8,481 nucleotides of DNA, from the NCBI GenBank assembly GCA_002307905.1, contig DBUL01000185.1, positions 3,498 through 11,978 on the forward strand, in the 5' to 3' direction. A program made the position numbers and the translations under genes. Shown piece after piece: positions 1 to 6,431 of the stretch; position 1 is the stretch's first letter, and every line of letters starts with the position of its first letter. This stretch comes from Rhizobiaceae bacterium UBA1291. GTDB taxonomy: Bacteria > Pseudomonadota > Alphaproteobacteria > Rhizobiales > Rhizobiaceae. A model generated the notes under the pieces. It worked only from the letters and a program-made list of their open reading frames with translations. It ran no database searches and was not told the origin of the DNA.

Positions 1-145
1 CGCGCAGCCGCGCCTCGAGCTGCTGCACCAGCTGGGTCACGGTGGTGCGGCTCATGTGCAGGGTGTGCGCGGCCTTGGTGAAGCTGCCGGTATCGACGAT
101 GGCGACGAAGGTCTGGAGCTGGTCAATATCGAGGGGCGCCGACAT
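1..145 (-). CDS. LysR-family transcriptional regulator, N-terminal fragment (cut by window edge)
   Basis: Reading leftwards from the ATG at 143-145, 48 codons are visible before the window ends. They encode a LysR-type winged helix-turn-helix: 'DIDQLQTFVAIVDTGSFTKA' is the family's first helix region, followed by A-A-H-T-L-H-M-S-R-T-T-V-T-Q-L-V-Q-Q-L-E-A-R-L, the recognition-helix and dimer-linker start. In the family the N-terminal domain binds DNA and a C-terminal periplasmic-binding-like domain senses an effector; the effector domain lies outside the window, so the ligand cannot be inferred. LysR genes often regulate a divergent neighbour; here that is a DUF1127 gene, but nothing in the sequence proves the link. 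The ribosome binding site is weak. The family call is firm; the target is unknown. Confidence 0.9.
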   Translation of the reverse strand, partial: MSAPLDIDQLQTFVAIVDTGSFTKAAHTLHMSRTTVTQLVQQLEARLR

Positions 146-177
146 GGGAGAACATCCATCAGAAAGGTTGATGCTAA

Positions 178-206
178 CTATTAGAAACATTCGTTGGACT
201 GATCAA
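178..206 (-). promoter_or_regulatory. Candidate promoter of the LysR-family gene
   Basis: On the minus strand TTGATC (201-206) and TAATAG (178-183) are separated by exactly 17 bases and lie 33-61 bases upstream of the LysR start. The -35 matches TTGACA at 4 of 6 positions; the -10 is poor. This is a pattern match only. Confidence 0.3.
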
Positions 207-327
207 TACCGTTTCAGCATTGTGAGGCTGCAAATCAGCAGACACCGACCGCGCCTTCGGGCGCAGCCGACTAGTACCGGTTGATCGCCAGCCACCGCGG
301 CAGGGGCGACCAAGACTCGTGCCAATC

Positions 328-334
328 GAAGGGA
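328..334 (+). promoter_or_regulatory. Ribosome binding site of the DUF1127 gene
   Basis: GAAGGGA lies 7 bases before the ATG at 342-344. It supports that ATG as the true start and the plus-strand reading. Confidence 0.65.
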
Positions 335-341
335 CAAAGCC

Positions 342-641
342 ATGCGCACGACCGAACGGATGATCGAACTCGATATCGCGGAACCGCGGGATGCGCTGAT
401 CGCGCGCCTTGTTGCGGCGACCGCACGCGTGAAGTCCGTCTGGCGTGCTGCCCGCAATCGACGCGCTGCGAACCGCCTTGCCGACCTCGACGACTTCCAG
501 CTGAGGGACATCGGTCTTTGCCGCTCCGATGTCGAGCAGATCCTGAGGTCTTCCGGCATCGCGGACGATCCTTCGCAGCATCTGTCGCGCTCGGCTCGCT
601 CCCGTTCGCAGCGTGCGCTTCGCGGCTTGCCGCTCGATTGA
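342..641 (+). CDS. DUF1127 (YjiS-like) small protein
   Basis: A 99-residue, strongly basic and acidic protein. Residues about 39-67 hold the DUF1127 signature: R-R-A-A-N-R-L-A-D-L-D-D-F-Q-L-R-D-I-G-L-C-R-S-D-V-E-Q, with the conserved 'L..L.D..L.DIGL.R..I' pattern. The N-terminal 38 residues form a probable helix and the C-terminal tail is Ser/Arg rich. DUF1127 proteins are small and numerous in rhizobia. Some short members are linked to phosphate or carbon metabolism and RNA turnover, but no biochemical role is assigned for this longer type and none is claimed here. It is monocistronic: a good ribosome site precedes it, a strong intrinsic terminator follows, the LysR gene upstream is divergent and the next gene downstream is convergent. 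No signal peptide or membrane segment is seen. Confidence 0.85.
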   Translation: MRTTERMIELDIAEPRDALIARLVAATARVKSVWRAARNRRAANRLADLDDFQLRDIGLCRSDVEQILRSSGIADDPSQHLSRSARSRSQRALRGLPLD

Positions 642-690
642 GGCGAACGTTCCATCCCCGCAGGGCGACAGCCAATAAGCCCTGCCTCTT

Positions 691-723
691 GCCCGGTAAT
701 GGTCCGCCATGCCGGGCTTTTTT
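691..723 (+). terminator. Intrinsic terminator after the DUF1127 gene
   Basis: GCCCGG (691-696) pairs with CCGGGC (712-717), and ATGG (699-702) with CCAT (707-710) inside it. The stem is followed directly by six T residues (718-723). It sits 50 bases after the DUF1127 stop. A second small hairpin, CAGGGC (661-666) with GCCCTG (679-684), lies just before it. Only the plus strand has the T-run. Confidence 0.85.
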
Positions 724-728
724 CATCA

Positions 729-766
729 GCAGAATGCCTCGCCGCTCGACAGGTCGGCGATTCTGC
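729..766 (-). terminator. Stem-loop just after the DUF937 gene (possible 3' end)
   Basis: GCAGAAT (729-735) pairs with ATTCTGC (760-766), and CGCCG (740-744) with CGGCG (755-759). This gives a 12-pair stem with a 4-base bulge and a 10-base loop. It begins 9 bases after the DUF937 stop on the minus strand. No T-run follows it on that strand, so it may be an RNA-stabilising 3' hairpin or part of a weak terminator rather than a classical one. Confidence 0.45.
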
Positions 767-775
767 GTCCTGCTG

Positions 776-1675
776 TCAGGTCTTCGGCTTGTCCGGTGCG
801 GCATCGGGAGCCGGCGCAGGCTGCGCCTTCTGCCCGTTGGCAGACAGATAGCTGTCGAAGATCTGTTCCATGTTCTTCTGGTAGTTCTTCTGCACCTCCA
901 GGCCGCTGTCGAACATGGCGTTCATCAGCTCGGATACCTTTGCGGCAGGCGGAACCTCGGCCTCGGGCTTCGCGGCATCCTTGGCGGCAGCAGCCGCACC
1001 TTGCGTGCCGTAGGTGGTGGTCATCATATCCTGGAACGCCTTGGCGAACGGATTGTCGAAGAAGGGATTGGCGCTCTGCGCTGCCTGCGCCTTCTGGGCG
1101 CCGCCCATCATATCCTGGAATGCCTTGGTGAAGGGATTATCGAAGATGTTCGGCTGTTGCGGCGCCGGCTTGGGCTGAAAGCCAGTACTTTCCAGCCACT
1201 GCTGCATCATCGCGGCCATCGGCGTTCCGGCGAAGGGATTGGCGCCGGCCATCTGGCCGGTCGTCTGCTTGAACAGGCCACCCATGATGGCGTCGGCCAT
1301 GACCGGCAGCATCTGCTTGAGCACATCCTGTCCGACGCCGGTGAACTGCGCGGCCTGGGCGGCGATGGCGCGGGACACGTCCTTCGAGCCGAACAGCCTT
1401 TCCAGAACCTGGTTGCCGTCGGCGATGCCCTGCGGCGTGAATGCCTTGTTCATGTCCTCGAAATACTTGGCATAGCTGCCCGAGGCCATGGCGCCGATCA
1501 GCGAGGAAAAATCATAAGGATTGGCAGCGTTGCGCTTCAGGCCGGAGGAAAAGGCCGGCATCAGTGCCGCCATGGCCTTGGTTACCTGTTCCTGCGCCAG
1601 GTTGAACTGGCTGGCCATCGACTCCATGGCCGTTCCGTTCTGAGCGCGCAGCATCATATCAAAAAGTGGCAACAT
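776..1675 (-). CDS. DUF937 domain-containing protein with an internal duplication
   Basis: A 299-residue protein starting MLPLFDMMLRAQNG. Residues about 15-135 match the DUF937 pattern: a helix-rich, Ala/Met/Gln-rich segment including L-E-R-L-F-G-S-K-D-V-S-R-A-I-A-A-Q-A, then a hydrophobic Q-M-L-P-V-M-A-D-A-I-M-G-G-L-F run. The rest is Pro/Ala/Gln-rich linker with four NPF tripeptides and a near-exact repeat of F-D-N-P-F-(T/A)-K-A-F-Q-D-M-M at residues 178-190 and 206-218. A helical segment follows at about 246-278, then an Ala/Pro tail. The ATG at 1673-1675 was chosen over upstream in-frame codons because GGAGAAGGA precedes it. There is no signal peptide and the function is unknown. The gene is 147 bases after gshA in the same direction and may have its own promoter. 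Confidence 0.8.
   Translation of the reverse strand: MLPLFDMMLRAQNGTAMESMASQFNLAQEQVTKAMAALMPAFSSGLKRNAANPYDFSSLIGAMASGSYAKYFEDMNKAFTPQGIADGNQVLERLFGSKDVSRAIAAQAAQFTGVGQDVLKQMLPVMADAIMGGLFKQTTGQMAGANPFAGTPMAAMMQQWLESTGFQPKPAPQQPNIFDNPFTKAFQDMMGGAQKAQAAQSANPFFDNPFAKAFQDMMTTTYGTQGAAAAAKDAAKPEAEVPPAAKVSELMNAMFDSGLEVQKNYQKNMEQIFDSYLSANGQKAQPAPAPDAAPDKPKT
1022..1144 (-). repeat. Direct 39-base repeat inside the DUF937 gene
   Basis: Bases 1022-1060 and 1106-1144 are identical at 35 of 39 positions, at a period of 84 bases. They encode the duplicated DNPF.KAFQDMM segment. The differences are mostly third-position, which suggests an older in-frame duplication kept under protein-level selection. Confidence 0.85.
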
Positions 1676-1680
1676 CGGCG

Positions 1681-1689
1681 TCCTTCTCC
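1681..1689 (-). promoter_or_regulatory. Ribosome binding site deciding the DUF937 start
   Basis: On the minus strand GGAGAAGGA lies 5 bases upstream of the ATG at 1673-1675. No comparable site precedes the earlier in-frame starts. Confidence 0.75.
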
Positions 1690-1712
1690 GTGCTCGCAAA
1701 GCAATTCGACGC

Positions 1713-1740
1713 ACTATAGCTGGAAAAGGCCGAGCGCAAA
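1713..1740 (-). promoter_or_regulatory. Candidate promoter of the DUF937 gene
   Basis: Minus-strand TATAGT (1713-1718) is a fair -10. TTTGCG (1735-1740) lies 16 bases upstream of it but is a weak -35. The position, 38-65 bases before the start and in the gap after gshA, fits a separate promoter, but this is a pattern match only. Confidence 0.3.
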
Positions 1741-1822
1741 CCGGTTTTTCCCCGATGTCGTCCCACCGTGCGCGCAATGCTTTGGCAAGGACCTGCATGC
1801 GGACGGGCGCAACCGCTCCTGG

Positions 1823-3196
1823 TCAGTACTGATATTCGTCGAACACGTGCTCCACCTTACCGTTCCACCGGCCGTGGTAGAGCGAAAGCAGGTCGTCGGC
1901 GAGCGTCGACTTCTTGGCGAGCACCTCTTCCAGCGGGCCAAGGAACACGCTTTCGTCCTGACCTTCCTCATTGAGGCGCGCGCGGCTCTTGAGGCCCTGG
2001 CGCGATAGGGAAACCACGTCGCGGGCCACGTCGATGAGGGAGCGGCCAGCAATCTCAGCCTTCAGGCCATCAGCCGGTACGGCGTCGCGAAGGGAATTGA
2101 CGTCGGCGAAATTCCAGCTGGCGGTCAATGCATCCGCAGCCTCGAGGGCTGCGTCGTCATAGAGCAGGCCCACCCAGAAGGCCGGCAGCGCACAAATGCG
2201 CCGCCACGGGCCGCCATCGGCGCCGCGCATTTCAAGGAAGCGCTTGAGCCTGACATCGGGAAACAGCGTCGAAAGATGATTGGTCCAGTCGCCGAGAGTC
2301 GGTTCCCAGGCGTCGATCTCATCCTTCAACCCACCGGCCATGAACTGGCGGAAGGTCACGTGGGTGCAGTCGTGATAGCGGCCGTCGCGCACGATGAAAT
2401 ACATCGGCACGTCGAGTGCCCATTCGACATAGTCGGCAAAGCCGAAATCGGCGTTGAGCGTGAAGGGCAGGATGCCGGCGCGGGCATTGTCGGTGTCGCG
2501 CCAGATCTCGCCGCGCCAGGACAAAAGCCCGTTCGGCTTGCCCTCGGTGAAGGGCGAGGCGGCGAAGAGCGCGGTCGCCAGCGGCTGCAGCTTCATGCCG
2601 ACCCGCATCTTGCGCCGCATGTCGGCCTCGGAGGAGAAATCGAGGTTCACCTGGATCGTGCAGGTGCGATACATCATGTCGAGCCCATGGCTGCCGACCT
2701 TCGGCATATAGCGCGTCATGATCTCGTAGCGCGATTTCGGCATGCGCGGCGTCTCGTCGAGCGTCCATTTCGGGCTACCGCCGATGCCAAGGAAGCGGAT
2801 GCCCATCGGCTCCGCCACCTCGCGCACCGCCGCCAGATGCTGGTTCGATTCCCGGCAGGTGTCGTGCAGCGTTTCGACCGGTGCGCCCGAAAGCTCGAAC
2901 TGCCCGCCCGGTTCGATCGAGATCGCGCCCATGCCGTGCGCTTCGGCAAGCCCGATGATGTTGTCGCCGTCCATGATCGGATCCCAGCCGGTCTTGGCCT
3001 GCATGCCGAGCAGCAGTGCCCGGATGCCGGCCTCGCCGAAATAGGGAACGGGGCTGTTGTCGGCGCGGAAGAAGGCGAATTTCTCGTGCTCGGTACCGAT
3101 ACGGAACGCCTCTTTCGGCTTGGCGCCTGACGCAAGGTAATCCGCCAATTGCGCGACGGATGTGAGGGGCGTTTCGTCGGTGGTGTCACGAGCCAT
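1823..3196 (-). CDS. gshA: Glutamate-cysteine ligase (EC 6.3.2.2), plant/alphaproteobacterial type
   Basis: This cytosolic enzyme makes gamma-glutamylcysteine from glutamate, cysteine and ATP, the first and usually limiting step of glutathione synthesis. The protein has 457 residues, the usual length for the proteobacterial enzymes related to plant GSH1 (GCS2 family). Visible family motifs are I-G-T-E-H-E-K-F (33-40), S-I-E-P-G-G-Q-F-E-L-S-G (93-104), R-T-C-T-I-Q-V-N-L-D-F (177-187) and R-L-K-R-F-L-E-M-R-G-A-D-G-G (316-329). The ATG at 3194-3196 is preceded by AAGG at 8 bases. An in-frame TTG at 3245-3247 would add 17 residues but has no better ribosome site and lies outside the conserved part. 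rsmE is 165 bases upstream on the same strand. The glutathione synthetase gene gshB is not in the window. No frameshift or missing motif is seen. Confidence 0.95.
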   Translation of the reverse strand: MARDTTDETPLTSVAQLADYLASGAKPKEAFRIGTEHEKFAFFRADNSPVPYFGEAGIRALLLGMQAKTGWDPIMDGDNIIGLAEAHGMGAISIEPGGQFELSGAPVETLHDTCRESNQHLAAVREVAEPMGIRFLGIGGSPKWTLDETPRMPKSRYEIMTRYMPKVGSHGLDMMYRTCTIQVNLDFSSEADMRRKMRVGMKLQPLATALFAASPFTEGKPNGLLSWRGEIWRDTDNARAGILPFTLNADFGFADYVEWALDVPMYFIVRDGRYHDCTHVTFRQFMAGGLKDEIDAWEPTLGDWTNHLSTLFPDVRLKRFLEMRGADGGPWRRICALPAFWVGLLYDDAALEAADALTASWNFADVNSLRDAVPADGLKAEIAGRSLIDVARDVVSLSRQGLKSRARLNEEGQDESVFLGPLEEVLAKKSTLADDLLSLYHGRWNGKVEHVFDEYQY

Positions 3197-3361
3197 GGAA
3201 TAGACCTTGTTTGGCGTCGCCGGCACGCGCACCGGCCCATTGTGCAAGGTGATTGGACCGGATTTGGGGGCGGTGCAAGTGAAAATCTCTTAAATGCGGG
3301 TCAAAAAAACACCATCTGTGCAAGATCGCGACCAATGTCTCAATGGATGGGAACTGGCCCC

Positions 3362-4099
3362 TTAGCGCCAGTCGCCGATCGCCGCCTGGACCACCGCAAG
3401 CGCCGCCACCGCAGCCGTGTCGGCCCTGAGGATCCGGGGGCCGAGAGGGATGGCGGTGACGCAGGGCAGGGAACGCAGCACTGCCCGCTCTTCATCGGAA
3501 AAGCCGCCTTCGGGACCGATGAGCACCGCCAGCGAACGTTCCTTGATGGCATTCAGAGCCGGCAGCGGGTTCTGCGTTTCGCTGTCTTCGTCGCAGAAGA
3601 TGATGCGACGCTCGGCGGGCCAGCGTTCAAGCAGATCCTTGAGCTTCTGCGGCGGTGCGACCTTAGGTATTGCCAGCACGCCGCATTGCTCGGCTGCCTC
3701 GATCGCATTGGCCTGCAGCCGCTCCAGACTGGTGATCTTGCCCTGCACGTGCTGGGTCATCACCGGCTGCAGCAGGCCGGCACCCATTTCGACTGCCTTC
3801 TGCACCAGATAGTCCATCCGCCCGACCTTGAGCGGCGCGAACAGAAAATGCAGATCGCAATCCGCCGGCTGTAGGCGGATCTGTTCGACGCAGACCAGAA
3901 GGATCTTCTTGCGCGAGGCAAAAGTAAGTCTTGCCTTCCACTCGCCGTCACGACCATTGAAGACGAGAATTTCCGCGCCTTCGACGAGGCGCAGGACATT
4001 GGCGAGATAGTTGAATTGCTCAGGATTGGCTTCGACAGCGGTCTCGGGACCGAGTGCCGCCTCGACATGCAGCCTTTGCATCCGGTAGTTCGCGCGCAT
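3362..4099 (-). CDS. rsmE: 16S rRNA (uracil-1498-N3)-methyltransferase
   Basis: RsmE uses S-adenosylmethionine to methylate N3 of U1498 in helix 44 of 16S rRNA on the 30S subunit. The 245-residue length is typical. Residues 1-75 form the PUA-like RNA-binding part. The rest is the SPOUT (trefoil-knot) methyltransferase, with [16 protein letters not shown] (91-106), the A-A-E-Q-C-G segment (135-140), the cofactor loop L-I-G-P-E-G-G-F-S (193-201) and the knot motif [12 protein letters not shown] (219-230). The ATG at 4097-4099 gives the start used here; a second in-frame ATG at 4079-4081 is possible because the ribosome site is weak. The gene starts only 15 bases after the pit stop, so co-transcription with pit is likely. 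A run of seven T bases at 3303-3309 follows the gene on the minus strand, but without a strong stem. Confidence 0.95.
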   Translation of the reverse strand: MRANYRMQRLHVEAALGPETAVEANPEQFNYLANVLRLVEGAEILVFNGRDGEWKARLTFASRKKILLVCVEQIRLQPADCDLHFLFAPLKVGRMDYLVQKAVEMGAGLLQPVMTQHVQGKITSLERLQANAIEAAEQCGVLAIPKVAPPQKLKDLLERWPAERRIIFCDEDSETQNPLPALNAIKERSLAVLIGPEGGFSDEERAVLRSLPCVTAIPLGPRILRADTAAVAALAVVQAAIGDWR

Positions 4100-4114
4100 A
4101 CCCCGTGTCCCGCC

Positions 4115-5620
4115 TTACTGGAAAAGCTGGAACATAATCCAATAGAGGACCGCCGCAAGGCCGGCGGCGGCTGGAACCGTGATGATCCAGGCCGCGACGA
4201 TCGTCATGAAATGCGAGCGGCGGACCAGATAACGGCGGCGCAGTTCATCGGGATTGCGCTCGCGGGTATCCTCGATCTCCCAGAAATCGGCCTTCATCCG
4301 CATGTAGTCGATCCGTCGCTTTGACTTGCGTGTGTACCACTCTCGGAAGAAACCGACGCCGAACACCGCGCCGACCGCGATATGGGTCGAACTGACCGGA
4401 AGCCCGAGCCAGGAGGCGACGATTACGGTCACGGCGGCCGACAGCGCGACGCAGAAGGCGCGCATCGGGTTAAGCTTGGTGATTTGCTCGCCGACGAGGC
4501 GGATCATTCGCGGTCCAAAAAGAAGCAGACCGAGGGAAATGCCGCCTGCGCCGATGACCATGACCCAGATCGGGATGGTTACCTCGGCGGAAATCTCGTG
4601 CGCCTGTACCGCATGGACGATGGCCGAGAGTGGGCCGATGGCATTGGCAACGTCGTTGGCCCCGTGGGCAAAGGAAAGGAGAGCCGCCGACATGATCAGC
4701 GGCAGACGGAACAGCTTCCTGAGCGACTGGTTGCGGTTTTCCAGGCCGATCGCCTGGCGCCGAATGAGCGGAACGCTCGCCAGCCATGTGAGTGCGCCGA
4801 TGGCGAGGCCGATCAGGAGTGCCGTGCCGAGGCTGATAGAGATAAGTCTATTCAGCCCCTTGAGCGCCAGATAGGCGGCGAATGCCCCCAACATCAAGGC
4901 ATTGAGCACGGGAACCCAGCGCTTGGCCGCGGCGATCTTGTCGTGGCGGTAGATGATGAATTCCTTGATGAAGGCCAGGAACATCGCCGCGATCACGCCG
5001 CCGAGCAAGGGCGATATGATCCAGCTAGCGGCAATCCCGGCCATCGAGCCCCAGTTGACCGCCGCGAAGCCCGCGGCCGCGATGCCGGCCCCCATGACGC
5101 CGCCGACCACGGAATGAGTGGTGGAAACCGGCGCGCCGATCCAGGTCGCCAGATTGAGCCACAAGGCCGATGAAAGAAGTGCGGCCATCATGGCAAAGGC
5201 AAAGACATCGGCATCGGGAACCTGGGCCGGGTCAAGAATACCCTTGGAGATCGTTGATACGACATCGCCCCCGGCGATCATCGCACCGGCAGTCTCGAAG
5301 ACCGCGGCAATGATCAAGGCCGTGATCATGGTCATGGCGCGCGACCCGACCGCAGGGCCGACATTGTTCGCCACATCGTTGGCGCCGATGTTCATCGCCA
5401 TGTAGGCGCCGATGGCGGCGGCTGCGACCACCATGATCGCACCGGGCTGGTTCATGACGTAGAGGCCGGAAAAGAGCCCGGCCAGGATCAGGAAGATCAG
5501 GCCGATGCCAAGCGGTGCGTAGGTGCGTGATACATGTTGCGCCGCTTCCTCGACAAAGGAGATTTTGTCCAGGTCCTTGTCAAGGGTCGGCTTGACGAGC
5601 TTCGGCGTCGACTTGGCCAT
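4115..5620 (-). CDS. pit: PiT-family inorganic phosphate transporter
   Basis: A 501-residue inner-membrane transporter of the PiT/PHO4 family; family members take up phosphate, often as metal phosphate, with protons or sodium. The family's inverted repeat is clear: G-A-N-D-V-A-N-N-V-G-P (79-89) with P-V-S-T-T-H (164-169), and G-A-N-D-V-A-N-A-I-G-P (319-329) with P-V-S-S-T-H (408-413). About ten to twelve hydrophobic segments are present. A charged cytoplasmic stretch at about 425-468 separates the last core helix from a final C-terminal helix (470-498), and a 30-residue hydrophilic N-terminus precedes the first helix. The start was set at the ATG 5618-5620 because upstream in-frame codons encode no family-like sequence. 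No DUF47 PhoU-like partner, which accompanies some rhizobial pit genes, is adjacent. rsmE follows at 15 bases, and a Pho box lies 144 bases upstream. Confidence 0.95.
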   Translation of the reverse strand: MAKSTPKLVKPTLDKDLDKISFVEEAAQHVSRTYAPLGIGLIFLILAGLFSGLYVMNQPGAIMVVAAAAIGAYMAMNIGANDVANNVGPAVGSRAMTMITALIIAAVFETAGAMIAGGDVVSTISKGILDPAQVPDADVFAFAMMAALLSSALWLNLATWIGAPVSTTHSVVGGVMGAGIAAAGFAAVNWGSMAGIAASWIISPLLGGVIAAMFLAFIKEFIIYRHDKIAAAKRWVPVLNALMLGAFAAYLALKGLNRLISISLGTALLIGLAIGALTWLASVPLIRRQAIGLENRNQSLRKLFRLPLIMSAALLSFAHGANDVANAIGPLSAIVHAVQAHEISAEVTIPIWVMVIGAGGISLGLLLFGPRMIRLVGEQITKLNPMRAFCVALSAAVTVIVASWLGLPVSSTHIAVGAVFGVGFFREWYTRKSKRRIDYMRMKADFWEIEDTRERNPDELRRRYLVRRSHFMTIVAAWIITVPAAAGLAAVLYWIMFQLFQ

Positions 5621-5691
5621 CAATAGTTCTCTTTTGCGGAGGGCCGAAAGGACGGCGTCCGGGGAAATGTCTCTGTCGCGGAGGAAGGCCG

Positions 5692-5701
5692 GCGGGCCCG
5701 C
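5692..5701. repeat. GC-rich perfect palindrome in the pit leader
   Basis: GCGGGCCCGC, a 10-base perfect palindrome flanked by GGCC on both sides, lies about 72 bases upstream of the pit start. It could fold in the 5' leader of the pit transcript. No function is known, and chance is plausible in this GC-rich stretch. Confidence 0.3.
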
Positions 5702-5763
5702 AAGGCCATGCCGATGTGCTCCTGTGTGCCGACTGCCTAGTAGCAAATGCTCTTTGCTTCAAT

Positions 5764-5781
5764 ATGACAGTTCTGTGACAA
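5764..5781 (-). promoter_or_regulatory. Pho box (PhoB binding site) upstream of pit
   Basis: The minus strand reads TTGTCACAGAACTGTCAT. It has two CTGTCA-like repeats exactly 11 bases apart with an A-rich spacer, the architecture of a PhoB box. It matches the consensus CTGTCATAAAACTGTCAT at 15 of 18 positions. It sits between the Nudix stop codon (5783-5785) and pit (start 5620), so pit is the only sensible target. PhoB-P is known to bind such boxes; in Sinorhizobium meliloti PhoB represses the orfA-pit operon when phosphate is scarce. I could not place a convincing -35/-10 pair around the box, so activation or repression cannot be read directly. Confidence 0.75.
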
Positions 5782-5782
5782 G

Positions 5783-6319
5783 CTAATTTTCAGCGCTTTC
5801 TTTGGCTTCAGCACGGTTTTCACCGTTGATGAAGCGCTGTGCGAAGATATGAAAGAGGACCTTGAGCTCCGGCTCCTGCACGCGGGCCGCGGCTTCCTCG
5901 CAGCTTACCCATGCCTGGCGACGGGTTCCCTTTTCGGGAAAGTCCTTCAGCATGTCCTTCACTTCAAGGGCATGGACCTGAACACGGCAATTGATCTTCA
6001 ACCCGTCGGTCATGCCCTTGTGGTAGCTGTAATAGCCGATCGGCTCGCGGGAGACGGTGCCCTTGACGCCCGCTTCCTCATAGGCCTCGCGCTCGGCAAC
6101 GGCGTGGGACTTCTTGCCCCGCATCGGCCAACCCTTCGGGATCACCCAGCGTCCGGTGTCGCGGCTGGTGACGAGCAGGACTTCGGGCGCGGATTGCTTC
6201 TTGCGCTTGCGAAAGCACAGGGCCGCATATTGCTGGCGGGGCGGCCGCCGCAACATCAACTGCATGTCCGATGCGATCCGGCTCATGATGGTCAAAGGTC
6301 TGTACGCCTCATGCTTCAT
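5783..6319 (-). CDS. Nudix hydrolase (NUDIX-domain pyrophosphohydrolase)
   Basis: A 178-residue cytosolic protein. Members of this superfamily cleave nucleoside diphosphates linked to another group (X), using a divalent metal. The Nudix box is at 63-85: G63-x5-K69-x7-R77-E78-A-Y-E81-E82-A-G84-V85. The catalytic R-E-x-x-E-E-x-G-V core is intact, but the first glutamate of the canonical box is Lys. The stretch W-V-I-P-K-G-W-P before the box and the Y-Y-S-Y-H-K segment after it resemble the diphosphoinositol-polyphosphate/diadenosine-polyphosphate hydrolase branch common in rhizobia; the substrate cannot be assigned. The start is uncertain: the ATG at 6317-6319 has no good ribosome site, and in-frame ATGs at 6284-6286 and 6263-6265 are alternatives. 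The gene lies 139 bases after mfppA and 162 bases before pit, in the same direction. Confidence 0.88.
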   Translation of the reverse strand: MKHEAYRPLTIMSRIASDMQLMLRRPPRQQYAALCFRKRKKQSAPEVLLVTSRDTGRWVIPKGWPMRGKKSHAVAEREAYEEAGVKGTVSREPIGYYSYHKGMTDGLKINCRVQVHALEVKDMLKDFPEKGTRRQAWVSCEEAAARVQEPELKVLFHIFAQRFINGENRAEAKESAEN

Positions 6320-6350
6320 AAGAAATTAGCTTACTCTGATTCGTCCGAGA

Positions 6351-6377
6351 GTTGGCATGCCAACAGCGACAGCCAAC
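6351..6377. promoter_or_regulatory. Palindrome with a third half-site upstream of the Nudix gene (possible operator)
   Basis: GTTGGCATGCCAAC (6351-6364) is a perfect 14-base palindrome. A third copy of the half-site, GCCAAC, lies at 6372-6377, 13 bases after the second. The cluster sits 32-58 bases upstream of the Nudix ATG and downstream of the candidate promoter. Such arrangements are typical of binding sites for dimeric regulators, but the regulator is not identified. Confidence 0.35.
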
Positions 6378-6402
6378 CGTCCAATGCGCTGGATTCACGA
6401 CT

Positions 6403-6431
6403 ATTTTGTGAGCTGCAGCCACTCGGTCAAG
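6403..6431 (-). promoter_or_regulatory. Candidate promoter of the Nudix gene
   Basis: Minus-strand CTTGAC (6426-6431) matches the alphaproteobacterial housekeeping -35 and is followed after 17 bases by CAAAAT (6403-6408), 4 of 6 matches to TATAAT. It lies in the gap between mfppA and the Nudix gene. The -35 overlaps a small hairpin, TCGGTC (6423-6428) with GACCGA (6438-6443), which has no T-run and is not a convincing terminator of the mfp genes. Confidence 0.35.

Noticed and set aside
1738..1747. AAACCGGTTT palindrome between gshA and the DUF937 gene as a gshA terminator
   Set aside because: The palindrome leaves no loop, and the following minus-strand bases lack a T-run. It could be a short binding site, but there is no supporting context.
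281..2008. Plus-strand open frame of 575 codons
   Set aside because: It runs across the DUF1127 gene in another frame, a strong terminator and the antisense of the DUF937 gene and the gshA 3' end. The product is Arg/His/Gly-rich with no recognisable domain. It is a GC-driven shadow.
2276..3130. Plus-strand open frame of 284 codons opposite gshA
   Set aside because: It is fully antisense to the conserved gshA frame, with a His/Arg/Ala-rich product and no ribosome site or family motif.
3299..3309. T-run and TTGACC downstream of rsmE as a terminator or gshA promoter
   Set aside because: The T-run has only a 3-4 pair stem before it, and the hexamer 17 bases after TTGACC (CACTTG) is a poor -10. 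Neither reading is strong enough to annotate.
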